In this document: positions 12,060-23,254 of the stretch, in pieces
Position numbering within the stretch: the stretch's first letter is position 1
How the letters are laid out: the number at the start of each line of letters is the position of its first letter
NCBI GenBank assembly: GCA_037957365.1
Contig: JARHVA010000006.1
Location: forward strand, 8,302,001 to 8,366,000
Length of the DNA: 64,000 nt
Origin: Torreya grandis
Lineage: Eukaryota; Streptophyta; Pinopsida; Cupressales; Taxaceae
Direction of reading: 5' to 3'
Translations under genes and position numbers: made by a program
The notes under the pieces: model-generated
The model's input: the letters and a program-made list of their open reading frames with translations, nothing else
Databases searched by the model: none
What the model was told of the DNA's origin: nothing

Positions 12060-12084
12060 CTTCCCCAGTGGAGTCACCAAAAAC
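12060..12084 (-). promoter_or_regulatory. Element A primer-binding site
   Basis: Read on the minus strand directly after the 5' LTR: GTTTTTGGTGACTCCACTGG and then GGAA. It starts with TGG, as required for pairing with a tRNA CCA end. I cannot say which tRNA from sequence alone. Confidence 0.7.
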
Positions 12085-14288
12085 TATTGGGTGAATATTT
12101 TGTCACCAACTCACTAATGGCAAAATGGGTATATCAACCACAGCACAAGGAGATTTATACTACAAAGTATGCAGGTTTCCCACATCAAAATGGGATAAAT
12201 CTCTCCTCTCATCAAGGGGAGGTTCTCTATGATCTATAGTATATATATAAGCTAAAAATACACACAGGGGTGAAATCATACCATCCATCTCTCTTTCTTC
12301 AGAGATGATGTTCATAAAATAGAGGAGAATTCTAGTGTAATTACTAAAAGTACTTCTCTTCTTTTAAAAGTGATATTCAGCCAACAACATGATTCTTCTT
12401 AGGTAGTAATTGGTAACCACAAGAAACCCATGAAAGCAGTAACACAGTAGAATGAAGTGTAGCACAAAGTCTCCACTTCAACTACAACAAAGTGAAAGAT
12501 TATGAAGGATAAGGGGAGATCAAAGTCTCTCTAGTATCATTTACACAAAACACAGATTGAAGATAATTATGGTAGCACAAACTCTCCCATAGTCAACTTC
12601 AGGACACCTTCCAGATTATTTCCACTAGTTCTATTTATTCGATTAAATGGATAAGACTGTATTTATGAAACAGACATAATAACAATTTCCTAGATAACAC
12701 AAGCTATTTCAACACAAAGTTTGAAAGGTCACTTGCTTTCTCATTCAAATAAAAAAATATGATTAACAGTTTGAGCTCGAAGTCTTAGGAATGCCTTTAA
12801 ATTTGGGCATAGTTTGACTTCTGATAACAGAGAGATCTCCCTCATACAAAATGGGAGATTATAATATATAGCATTCCAAGATATACTTGGGTGCTTGTTT
12901 CATGAAAATAGCCCATACTGAATTGAATACCTTGAATATTTGTGAAAGGTCCATGCTAGAACAGGTCATTGGCCTTGACTTTGCCATTCTGAATCATCTC
13001 AAATGTCTCCTCCTAAGCATGGGTTGTCTGTTCTTATTTATGATGCTTACACAACTGTCCATTCACCTTTACTCAAAGGGGGAAAAATAGGCCACGCCTA
13101 TGAATGTTGGCACTCTCTGATGTCCACCTGGTGGACTATTTCACCTACTAGAAATAACTCTCTTATAGATATTTCTAGATTTCTAGTAGTTGTTCTCTCT
13201 TTCCTTACAACATTTTGTCCTTCCTTGGCTATCTGAGCTCTCGAGTTATCTTCTCAATTTTAGTTGGCTCTTTTGGCTCCTTCTTTGGCCTGTCACTGAG
13301 TTTGTTCTTAGGGTCTGCACCATATTAGAAAATAAATAGATATTTCATCACCCTAAATTTGACATTCGTGAGGATGTCATTGGTCACTTGAACCACTTTG
13401 AACCTTTAACCTTGAACTCTTTTGGTTCAAAGGTTTAATGGTTCAATGGTTCAGGCAGTTCGATCGGCTCGTCAGTTTAATCGGCTCTTGGGTTTAATGT
13501 TTTGTGAAGGGCCACGTTCACTTTCTTTTTCTTCTTTGATTGAACCATCCCTTTGAACCATTTTGTTGAACTTCTTGATGGAATCTTCCATTTCCTTCAT
13601 TCACTTGAAGCTTTTATTCAAATTTTAAACTCTTTTAACCTTTGAACCTTGAACCATTTTGGTTCAAAGTTCAATGATTCATTCTCTTTCTTTAAATCCT
13701 TTGAAGCTTTGAATTCTCTGGATCCTTTCATTTTTTAAGTCCTTCAAACTTATTGAACTTGTTGAACCTTTGAACCTTTGAACTCTTTTTGGTTCAAGGT
13801 TCAGTGGTTCAACAGTTCAATCTTCACTCTTCGAAGCCTTCTTTTCTTTAAAGTCCATCAAACCCATTGAACCTTTGAAGCGGTTGAACTTCTTTGAACT
13901 CTTTGAAGCACTTAACTCTTTAAGTCTGCCAAAGTCATTGACCTTTGAACTCATTGAACCTTTGAACCTTGTGGAGGTAGGGTTTAATGGTTCAACAGTT
14001 CAAAGTGGTTCATTCCAATTATTTAAAGCCCACCATTAAGTCTTTTGATTGAACCTCAGCATTGAACTAGCCTTGTAACTTTTAGGAAATGCCTAAGTGT
14101 TTGGAACTTTCTCCTTGTGAAAGCCCACCTGTTGAACCTGTGATTTCCTTAGCTGAAAAGACTTGATTTACTAAAAAACTTGGCTGCTCAAAACATTTTT
14201 TGAAAAAGGAAGAGATCATTTTGGCTTGTAGGAACAAAATAGTTGATATGTTGTCCACAAAAACAAGTGACAAATTTTGGGAACAATG
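12085..14288 (-). repeat. Element A 5' LTR
   Basis: About 2204 bp, matching 3664-5907. The plus strand begins TATTGGGTGAATA and ends GGGAACAATG. It would contain the promoter of the minus-strand transcript. Internal ORFs on either strand (for example 12887-13236 and 14082-14312) have decayed counterparts in the other LTR and no recognisable domain. Confidence 0.88.
13388..14060. repeat. TTGAACC/GGTTCAA micro-repeat block in A 5' LTR
   Basis: Counterpart of 5022-5660. Unit words TTTGAACC, CATTGAACC and GGTTCAA alternate; the copy number of short units differs slightly between the LTRs, which suggests slippage after insertion. Confidence 0.85.
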
Positions 14289-14293
14289 AAGCC
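14289..14293. repeat. Target-site duplication of element A, right copy
   Basis: AAGCC, pairing with CAGCC at 3659-3663; H coding resumes directly after it. Confidence 0.7.
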
Positions 14294-14559
14294 AATGACC
14301 ATTTTCTATCATATCCTTAATCTTCCACTCTCACCTCAGAGTGATAGAGAATATACCCAACCCCTATCACACCTTTACCCTCTATCCAAATAATTAATGT
14401 GGTCACACAATCATAATAAATTGATAAAGGGAAGGCTAAAGTGTTCATTCCATGGACATACCCCCCAACTCATCCTAAACCAAACTTGATCTAAACCTCT
14501 ACATCCTTAGCTAAACCCAAATTTAACATCTTAGGCACCTCTCAAGATAACCCCTTGGA

Positions 14560-15190
14560 ATCCATCAGGGGGGTCATTCTTAAGCAACTTCACCAAACTC
14601 TAGCTAAGATTAGCCTCTACGAGCTCATTTATACCTCACCCCACCATCGTCAGAATATGATAGAGGCTATACAAGCTATTGAGGTTTAACTAAGAGATTC
14701 CCAACCTACAGAGGCCTTCGTAGGTGATTTCCAACTCTCCACTCTTGTTACTTTCAAGGACTTGAATATTCCCTCTATCCAAATTGAGAATCTAGATCCT
14801 CCTCTCTTTATTACTACCCACATCAACCAAACCCACATAAAATAGGTTATGATTGATGGGGGATCCAACATCAACATCATCTCTTCCCATGCTTATGACC
14901 AACTCAAACTATTGGACAATGCCATGTTCAAAACTTCATCCATCCTTAGATCTTTCAATGACACTATGACCACTATCTTGGGAACTGTTGTCCTCCACAT
15001 TCATCTAGGACCTCGTACACTCCTTGAACTTTTCTATGTGGTCAAAGGTAAATTCTAGTATAATGTTCTATTAGGGAGACCTTGGATTCTCGCTATGAGT
15101 GGTGTACCTTCTAACCTCCATCATTATGTCAAGTTTGAACATAAAGGTTAGGTTGTCACCATACAAGCTGACCCAAGCCCTTTTACAGCA
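14560..15190 (+). pseudogene. pro: Element H aspartic protease
   Basis: Protease domain in the Tat style. An upstream lead (LHQTLAKISLYELIYTS, from about 14590) matches the usual pre-protease helix. The active-site region reads VMIDGGSNINIISSHAYDQL at 14849-14910; the family motif here is D-G/S-G/S, so the site is nearly intact. Then come TTILGTVVLHIHLGPRTLLE and NVLLGRPWILAMSGVPSNLH (15060-15125), the conserved C-terminal portion. Stops at 14842 and 15057 interrupt the frame. It follows the A insertion directly and joins to the gag of 1-3663. Confidence 0.85.
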
Positions 15191-16240
15191 TGCAACATGA
15201 CCTACTGACCTAATGGTGTCCTCCTTCTCTCCATAAAAGCACCATAAACATCCACCATCGAGCCCTCAACTATGAAAGAGGATTCCATTACTCCATCTTC
15301 CATAGAGGCATCAACCAGTTCATTTATTCCCATAGACCAGATACCCACCATTGATCCCTTAGAACCTACCTTATAATGTCTTACCCTTGGATAATACCAT
15401 TTCCTCACCCTTGATGCTCTCCTTACTCCCCAAGAATATAGGAAAATCAACCATCGACCAAGTTATGATCCCAATATTGGAACCATTATTCCTCTAAGAC
15501 TTCCTAGCTATCAAACCAACTTAATCTATGGGGGACTTGACAAACCACTTAATGTTGCCACCACACCCTCTTCACCTCAACCAAATGTCTCCAACTTTTC
15601 TTACTTTTACAACTTAGACTTCACCAAAGTATACCTCCATAGGTGTGCCTGTAAAGGATTTAGATTAAGAAAATATGAGCATGGACTAGACACATTGATC
15701 TTGATTGAGACCCAAAAGCCTCACAAGAAACATGGCCTTGGCTTCATTCTACCGAATAAGAAGATATCCAAATAACCTACCATTACTATTGTTGAAGAAG
15801 AGACCCCTTCCTCACCAACACCCCCTCCACCTAAGTGTGAGGATGAGGACATCATCCCACCTATTTTTTTCATCAACATGATACCTTTAGCTCCCTAACT
15901 TATCAAAAGGAAGGGGCACCTGTATCCATCCTTATTGTCCATCCTGAACTAGTGTGAGAAAATTCTCCTACCACTAACATTGTTCAGTGCTAGGATGATG
16001 ATTTTATTCTCACCTACCTTGGTGCACCTAATTATTCCAGTCATAAATCCTTACATCTAGAGACACCAAACATGTTAGATGAATCCACTATGGACATTGA
16101 CATAGGTACTTCAAGCAACCCTCATATTGTAAAAATGGGCCAATCTCTCACCCCTGAAGAACTTTAGGACTTAACTACCTTCTTCCAATACTATAGCATT
16201 GTATTTGCCTAGTCATATGTTGACATGCCTAGTATTGACC
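15191..16240 (+). pseudogene. Element H protease-RT linker
   Basis: Low-conservation polyprotein linker with decayed coding. Only the last part (16141-16240: SLTPEEL, then LTTFFQYYSIVFA and YVDMPSIDLIIATHNI) is recognisable as the lead-in to RT. The open frame at 15202-15450 on the other strand is a shadow. Confidence 0.5.
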
Positions 16241-17080
16241 TGATCATTGCCACCCACAACATTGTAATCAATCATGATGTTAAACCTTTAACACAAAAAC
16301 TTTGATGAATGCATCTTCACATAGCCTTTCTTGTCAAATAAAAGCTTCAACACCTCCTCTCTGTTGACTTCATTCAACCCATTGATTATCCCCAATGGGT
16401 TTCAAACATTATGCATGTCACTAAATCCATAAGGGGACTATGTATCTATGTGGAAATTTTTTGACTTCAACCTCACTTTCCCAAAGCATGACTTTCCTCT
16501 ACCTAGCATTGCCCAACTTGTTAATCTTACAATATGCCATGATATTTTATCTCTAATGGATGGATTCTCAAGTTATAATCAATTTTTGATTTCCCCTCAA
16601 GATTAAGACAAAATTTCCTTTATCACCCCATGGGGGACTTTCTATTATAGGGTCATGCCCTTTGATCCTAAGAATGCTAGTATAACCTACCAACATGCTT
16701 GAACCTACACATTCCACAATCTTATCCACATAATCATCGAGGACTATGTGGATGACCTCCTCAAGAAATATAAACTTTGAAAGGACCATTTAATCATTCT
16801 CAAAATTATCTTTGAGAGACTTATTTGTTACCGTGTCCACCTTAATCCCAAGAAATGTATTTTTGGGGTCTTATTAGGCAAACTCCTTGGCTTCATCATT
16901 TCCCTTTAAGGAATCGAGGTTGATCTAGCCAAGATCAAGGCCATCCTTGAGATGCTACCTTTGACCAATCTTAAGCAACTCCATAGTTTACAAGGGAAGC
17001 TCCAATCCATTCATCACTTCATTTCTCAGCTCTCATATCGATGTCAAACCTGCCATCACCTCTTGAAAGAGGATATCTCT
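16240..17080 (+). pseudogene. rt: Element H reverse transcriptase
   Basis: RT domain with one frameshift near 16450. Seen in order: FIQPIDYPQWVSNIM, CIYVEIF/VDF, FPKHDFPLPSIAQLV, SLMDGFSSYNQFLI (16554-16590), SFITPWGTFYYRVMPF, then the catalytic box YVDD intact at 16745-16756, and LNPKKCIFGVLLGKLLGF- and GIEVDLAKIKAILEMLP-type wording. The thumb NLKQLHSLQGKLQSIHHFIS lies at 16960-17030. An in-frame TAA near 16602 replaces a Gln codon and a TGA near 16699 another residue. This is a clear Tat-group RT. Confidence 0.92.
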
Positions 17081-17570
17081 TTCAAGTGGAATGTCGATTA
17101 TCAAAAGGCATTTGATTCACTCAAAGAGTACCTTCTATCTCCACCTGTCCTCACACTGCCTAAGAATGATCAAACTTTCTACCTTTATATCTTTGTCACT
17201 GACCACTCCCTAGAGGCAATGCTTTCTCATCAGGATGAACAACACAAAGAGTAAGCTGTGTATTACATAAGTTTCACCCTTATAGACTACAAAAGTTAGT
17301 ATACACATACCAAAAAACTATGCCTAACCCTAGTCTTCATGACCACCAAGCTTTGCCACTACCTTCTTAACCAAAAAAATTTCATCATTACCAATACTGA
17401 CCCATTCAAGTATATGCACTCTAAGCCATACCAAAACTAGCGTATGGCCACGTGGATCATGATTTTAACTAAGTTTGACCTTGAGTTCCTATAACATAAG
17501 TCAATTAAGGGGCAAATCATCATTGACCAAATGGCTGACACACCCCTACCAATAAACCAACCTCTTCCTC
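17081..17570 (+). pseudogene. Element H RNase H (Ty3-type)
   Basis: Removes RNA from the hybrid during reverse transcription. Seen: FKWNVDYQKAFDSLKEYLLS (17080-17140), FYLYIFVTDHSLEAMLS, AVYYISFTLIDY, LTLVFMTTKLCHYLLN and ATWIMILTKFDLEFL. Stops at 17252, about 17296 and 17438 break the frame. Continuous with RT and followed by the second RNase H. Confidence 0.82.
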
Positions 17571-17624
17571 TCTAATTTCTAGATGAGTCCATCACAAACC
17601 TATCCCAAGAAGACTTCACCAATC

Positions 17625-18030
17625 ACGTAACCATGATCTTTAATGGTTCCAAATGTTAGTGTGGTGGAGGAGGTGGTATCATCCTTATCCCCCTTGTTGA
17701 TGACCTTCGTCCTTTATCTTTTAAAATTGACTTTGAATGTACCAACAATATCACCAAATATGAAGCCCTAGTAATAGGTTTCCAAACCACACTAGCCTTG
17801 AGAGTCAGAACAATCAACATTTTTGGTGACTCCCAACTTGTGGTCAATCAAGTTAATGGCATATACCAGTGTAAAAATGAGATTTTTCAACTATATAGAT
17901 AGTCATGAAACTCTTGATGTCATTTAAACACTACCATATTTAAACCACCCCATGATCTACCAAAAATTTTGCTGACACCATGGCTTCTCTTGCTTCCTAG
18001 ATCCCATCAACACCCATAGACCCTAAGCTA
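17625..18030 (+). pseudogene. Element H second RNase H
   Basis: Seen: MIFNGSKC, GGGGGIILIPLVDDLRPL, FKIDFECTNNITKYEALVIG, NIFGDSQLVVNQVNG. This is the extra RNase H wording of Tat elements. The first catalytic Asp of the usual F-D-G is Asn here (FNGS), and the Glu of AEYEAL is preceded by Lys, with KYEAL keeping the Glu. Frame breaks near 17900 remove the C-terminal part. Contrast with element A, where the related domain is before RT. Confidence 0.8.
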
Positions 18031-18229
18031 TCAGTCATTGTCCATCGACTCACTGAACCTTCTTATGTCAAGTCAAACACTCCAACCATTTTTAGTGTGG
18101 AGGAGATCCAGTCTAACCTTTGGTATCAACAAACCTTTGACTACCTAAACCTTGGCATAGTTCCATCTAGCTTCTCTAGGAATGCCCATTGAGCATTTAT
18201 TTATATCACCTCCCATTACGACATTATGG

Positions 18230-19528
18230 GAGGCATCTTCTATAAACATGGTTTTGATAACCTCCTATTCCATTGCCTCTTTGGTCCAGAAGCCTCTCAC
18301 ACTATCAAGGAAATGCATGATGGTATCTATGGGGGTCACTTTAGTGGACTCATTGTGGCTAAGCACATCCTCCACCTAGGCCAGCATCTTCTATAAACAT
18401 GGTTTTGATAACCTCCTATTCCATTGCCTCTTTGGTCCAGAAGCCTCTCACACTATCAAGGAAATGCATGATGGTATCTATGGGGGTCACTTTAGTGGAC
18501 TCATTGTGGCTAAGCACATCCTCCACCTAGGCTATTACTGGCCTACCCTTAACCAATGTTTTTATGATTATGTGAAAAGAGTGTCAATTATCAACAACAT
18601 GCTAGTTTAGATCATGCACCTAGCCATAGTCTTCGTGTATCCACCAATTTTTGGCCTTTTTCACAATGGGTTCTCGACATTATTGGTGAAATTAACCCTC
18701 ACTCTTCATAATGAGATCACTCTATCATCATCGTGATTGAATATTTCACTAAATGGGTGGAGGCTATCCCTCTTGTCTCAAAAAAATCTTAAAATATCAT
18801 CAAATTTTTCACCCAACACATCATCTTTCACTTTGGTGTTCCCCATAAGATCATCATTGACAATGGAAAATATTTCAAAAATAAACAAATTCACGGTCTT
18901 TGTGACATATTTTGTATCAAGATAAGCTTCTCATCACCTTATTACCCACAAGCAAATGGATAAGTAGAGGCCTCTAATAAAATCCTTAACAACATGCTTA
19001 CCAAAATGGTCAATGCCTCAGGTCAAGATTGGCACTTGTACATCCCTTTCACCTTATGGTTATATCGTACAAGCATCTAAACCCATATGGGTGCTACCCC
19101 TTTTCTCTTGTGTTTGGGGCTGAGGATGTATTGCCTCTTGAAGTCCAAATGCCTTTTATTCACATATCTTTACACGACCTTATTTCATATGATGATTACC
19201 AACAAGAATGTTTATCTCAACCTGAGCTACTTGATGAACATCATTTGGTTTCCCTTTCCCATCTCCATGTATATCAAGAATGAATCAAGCGTGCCTATAA
19301 TAAACACCTAAAAGTTTGAGAATTCAATATTAGAGATCTTGTTCTAAAGGAAAATCAACATGTAACCAATATGGAGAAAAGCAAAAGGGAAAATTTTGTT
19401 TTCAATTGGCTTGGACCCTACATCATAACTCATAAGTATGGATCAAGAGCTTATCATTTATCCTCTCTTAGGGGAAAACTAGAACCTGAGCCTCTCAATG
19501 TTTCAAATCTACAACCTTTATATTATTA
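18230..19528 (+). pseudogene. int: Element H integrase
   Basis: Seen: GYYWPTL at 18534 (end of the zinc-binding part), FSQWVLDIIGEIN-like wording with the first Asp near 18677, SIIIVIEYFTKWVEAIPL at 18725-18775, FHFGVPHKIIIDNGKYF with the second Asp (18830-18875), and PYYPQANG, a TAA where Gln is expected (18961-18963), then VEASNK with the catalytic Glu (18967-18969). The D-D-E triad is thus kept, but stops and frameshifts (for example near 19078) disable it. The C-terminal part (19320-19527) ends in LYY and a TAA at about 19527. Confidence 0.85.
18233..18533 (+). repeat. 151-bp exact-looking tandem duplication at start of H integrase
   Basis: The 150 bases from 18233 (GCATCTTCTATAAACATGG...) recur from 18384 with no difference that I could see, ending at CTCCACCTAGG in both. 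The second copy continues into the normal integrase (GYYWPTL), and the first stops with CCA. Since 151 is not a multiple of three, it shifts the frame. In a region with otherwise many mutations, identical copies imply a recent duplication or an assembly error. Confidence 0.93.
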
Positions 19529-21280
19529 AATAGGGGTCACAATCACAATTGGTCTAACTTAAGCTCATCCTCGGTAACCACATTCATTTCCCTCTTTTTA
19601 TGGACTACTAATTATAGCTGAATCATGTGATTATCCATCACAGTCATAGCCTAATCTTGAACTATGGGTACCATACATCTACCCATGGCATGATTCTCAT
19701 GGTACTTTCTATCCCTCTTCAGGATAAATTCTCATGGTTGTCACCTAAACTTCTTTTCACCTATTGAACCTTCTTGTGCCCTTAGTTTTGCCTTCATAAA
19801 GGTAACCCCTTGAGTATGTATAAGTAAGTCTATGTTAAGAAAAATAAAATAAAAATGAAATAAATGTCAAAGTCAAAACCAAATCATGGGTCATTCTTAG
19901 CATTCATAGACTCCTCCCTTAAAGGATAGTTATTGAATACCTTATTCAAAGTAGCAAAACTGTAAGGTGCACTACTCCCTTAAAGGACAACTATCAAAAG
20001 CATTTGAACTAAGCATATAAACTCAGACCACTCACTTGAAGGATGGATGAGTAAAGAATTTGTCATAGCTCATAATTTCTTGGAAGCTTCCCACATTGAT
20101 CAACTTCCCCAACCCTAAAGTAAAATCAAACATAGCAAACAACGCTTAAGCAAAAGCAAAATCAATGAGAAAATGCCGTTATTGGCTCTCATAAAATCAA
20201 TAATCTTAGAAAGCCATAATTGACTCTCCCAAGTAGACTTCCCACATCAATAATTCTATGCTTCATATAGGAATATAGGCTTGCTTATACTATCCTCTTA
20301 AAAGCCTATAAAAGAGGCATGCTAGTCTCACAATAGGTTCCAATTTCACCCATCCTTCCTCCATATATCATATGCATGAGACTATGAGATTACTTAACAC
20401 AATGTGATCAAGATCCCTATTTATCAACCTAAGCATGATAATGTGAATCATTTGAAAGGATTATTTTCACTAAGCCAATCCCACTTTAGGTTTCATTTTG
20501 GTCCTTACCAATGAAAAAGCATCATGCTTTTTTCTTATCTTTTTATTGGTTCATACCTCTCATGATTCCTCTCACTTCTCTAGAATTTAGTTTGTTATCT
20601 ACTTACCTTATGTATTCTCATTACATCTTCAACCATATTCACATTTTATCTCCATGATCATAAATAATGAATATTAAATCAAAAGTGTAACATTATGAAC
20701 TATGTCCACAAACAACATCATCTATCTATCTATAATCAAAATTTAATGAAAGAATATCGTGCAATGAGCATCATCTTCTCCATCTACAATTAAAGCAAAA
20801 TTTGAGTGTATATCATATCATGATCAAACCTAATTACACCATTCATCAGTATAAGCATAGTCAAAATCAATGAGCAAAACATCATGTACCATAACATATG
20901 TCATCTACCAATTTATCCATTTACCCTACACTACCCTAATTTATCTTATAGCATCAACTCATGTTGAACACATCAATATAACCATGAACAAAGCCATTAC
21001 ATTACCATATGACATACATCCATCAATAACACATCCTATCACATCCATGAGCAAAGTTATAACATCATAACTATTTTTCCAGCATCACATGCCTATGTTA
21101 CTAAGTCATACAACTCATAAAGCATATGAAAAAAGTCACAATTCATAAACCATAACACATGAACATCATGAAACATAAGCATATGCCATATATAACATCA
21201 TAAACCATCATCATCATATACATCTAATCATCATAAATAATACATGTAATAATGTATGAATCTCTCTCTTAAAAAAAAAT
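19529..21280 (+). other. H 3' untranslated region, left part, non-coding
   Basis: No coding signal on either strand. It includes TCCCTTAAAGGA-type words at 19915-20050 (repeated three times), a TATAAAAG box at 20299-20306 of unknown relevance, and a CAT/ATCATA-rich low-complexity stretch at 20640-21250 in which open frames (such as 20870-21070) are compositional. Confidence 0.5.
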
Positions 21281-21759
21281 ATACATCTCATTGCATTGGC
21301 ACGTAGGATGGTATCAAAATAATATACATCTATTGCTACCAATATATCAAAACATGTATGAACATGGTCATGGGGCACCACTACCATTGGCCCCATCTAT
21401 GCCTACACCTAGTCCTACACCATTACTATTGGCCCCACCTGTACTTATACATGCACTTGTACCCAGTGGGGGTCCCCTTAAGACCCCTACCTGATTGACT
21501 ATAGCAGCCTACTATCTTGGAGTAGCTATAGATGGACCACTGACCAAACTAGATATATACTCCCCATACCGCATCTCCTATGGCAACTATTCCAAAACCA
21601 TCACCTCATAATATCTAAGCTCCTCCATAGTATCTAGATAGCATGCCCATGGCACTATGTCTGGTTCCCCTCTTGCTACTGCTATGACTACTCCTACCCT
21701 CTGCCTCAGTAGGTCCCTCTCCTACATAACTAACCTAAGGGATGCCTATACCTGATCCT

Positions 21760-23090
21760 TCTCACCTATAATAGTGGCAATATAACCCTACAATATGAAA
21801 ATATGACTTTGTAACATGGCCACTTGTCCCTATAAATCCATCATGGCCTATGGGATCTATAGCCATAGGTCTCACACCTCCATCATCCCCACTAATATCT
21901 ATAGTGACATATATAAGATGGTACCAAACCATGTATCCATCTGCATATATATCATCATCTACAAGAGCCCTAATAAGGAGCTCCTCATATCCACCATAAA
22001 AAACTATTAAATTAGGTTTGGGCACTAGCAATTAAACCTCTAAATCCTACCTCGTATACTAGGGAAATAGACCTGGGACACCCTGTACCAAGCCAAACTA
22101 TTAATTCACCTGATCAAATAGGATCAACTCTACCTCCCTCTCTCATTATCCCACTATCTGTCTATAGTTTTAAAGGGTAAGGGTCTGCCTCCTATACCCT
22201 GGCTATATCAAAAATTGAATATATGGCCTCTAGGTGATGTCTCCAACCATTAATGTAATTAGTGTACCCCTAAACCACTCAACATCGTGGGCACCCCAAC
22301 ATGTACCTAATGTAGCCAAATTATCCCTCCATCACATAAACCCATTAGGGAACTTGATCTGTGTGTAGCCTACCTAAGGCAATCTTAATGGTCTCAAAAC
22401 CTAAATATGCTCATATGCCTAGCAATGAAGAACCAAGTTAGCACTGAGGTTGTACCCCCACAACTCCCTATAGATCTATAGAAGAAAAATTGATACCCAA
22501 CCAAACAACATCCTACCAAGTAGTAACTCCATCAATACCCCTAGTAACACATAAGGAAACCTCTCGCTACTCAAATATGTGAACCTAAAGCACATAACCA
22601 CAATCATGAACATCATCATGAGTCTCCTCTCATTTGGAGCTCTCTCATATAATGATAAGTAACTAAATCTCCCAATTTACTATCAAACTTGGTCACTCCC
22701 ATCCCCATATAAATATTTAATAAAATCCTCCCATTCCTCTCACTTGATCTAATATATCACCTCATCACACAATAGGAGTCAGGTAATCCAATATACATCC
22801 TTAGGGAGAATAGTCATCTCCTCAATTAGTAGCAAGAAGGTACTCATAAGAAGATCCCATATCTTAATGAGTGATATGACCATAGATGCATCTTGAGGCA
22901 CATGTTGGTAGTGCCTCATACCCCCAAACCTTACCTCCTCTATATGGGCCCAATCCTCTGGAGTCATCCTCATGTATATCTTGGGAAAGATACACAACAC
23001 ATAGTCATGCATATAAATCTTTTCCTTGGCCTACATCAAATCAAACACTTGGCTTAGTTGTTGACACTAGTCTTCTCTAAGCCTAGCTTT
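21760..23090 (-). pseudogene. Plant mobile domain (PMD)-like ORF, antisense within H 3' region
   Basis: The minus strand reads as a degraded PMD protein, a family found in MAIN-type genes and in plant transposable elements. Signals: WAHIEEVRFGGMRHYQHVPQ, MVISLIKIWDLLMSTFLLLI followed by EEMTILPKDVYW (22779-22960), which is the W...H.F.L...EMTITLEDV pattern; then YERAPNERRLMM..., LYRELWGYNLSANLVL with TAG for the first residue, AYEHI and WRDNLATLGTC (22280-22470). Many TAG stops occupy Gln or Trp positions. Known: antisense ORFs, some PMD-like, occur downstream of pol in Tat elements. Inferred: it is part of H rather than a host gene. Confidence 0.65.
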
Positions 23091-23201
23091 TTAACCCCTA
23101 ACCTATTTCTCTATCACTCCTACCTATCTATCTCACCCTAGTTACGTTTCCCCTTAATAGTCAAGATTAGCCTATCAACACATAACTTATTAAAACACTT
23201 C

Positions 23202-23254
23202 AACCTAACCATTACCCTAACCCTAAACCATTACCTTAACCCCTAACCCTAACC
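23202..23254 (+). repeat. Short degenerate telomere-like tract
   Basis: Repeats of CCCTAA and CCCTAAA words with single-base departures (ACCCTAACCCTAAACC, then CCCCTAACCCTAACC). About six to seven units resemble the plant TTTAGGG repeat, mixed with TTACCTTAACC-like variants. Confidence 0.6.

Larger units (their letters stand above)
3664..14288 (-). mobile_element. Element A: Ty3/Gypsy retrotransposon nested in H
   Basis: Seen: two long direct repeats (3664-5907 and 12085-14288) flank a 6.2 kb internal region whose coding lies on the minus strand in the order gag, protease, RNase H, RT, RNase H remnant, integrase. A primer-site-like motif sits just inside the right-hand repeat on the minus strand, so the right repeat is the 5' LTR. 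Near-perfect 5-bp duplications flank the element, and H coding resumes on the other side, so A inserted into H. Inferred: all genes are dead, since the second catalytic Asp of RT is Tyr and the catalytic Glu of integrase is Lys. The lineage is Tat-like from the RT wording. Confidence 0.9.

Noticed and set aside
12887..13236. Plus-strand ORFs in the A LTR, with counterparts at 4590-5038
   Set aside because: Shared only because the two LTRs are copies; opposite to the element's coding strand, no domain.
13400..14010. tRNA T-arm or B-box clusters (GGTTCAA words)
   Set aside because: No cloverleaf-forming sequence or A-box around them; they are simple short repeats.
20299..20306. TATAAAAG as the promoter of an H 3' LTR at about 19865-20900
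   Set aside because: No polypurine tract or matching LTR copy supports an LTR there; the tract at 24721 is better placed.
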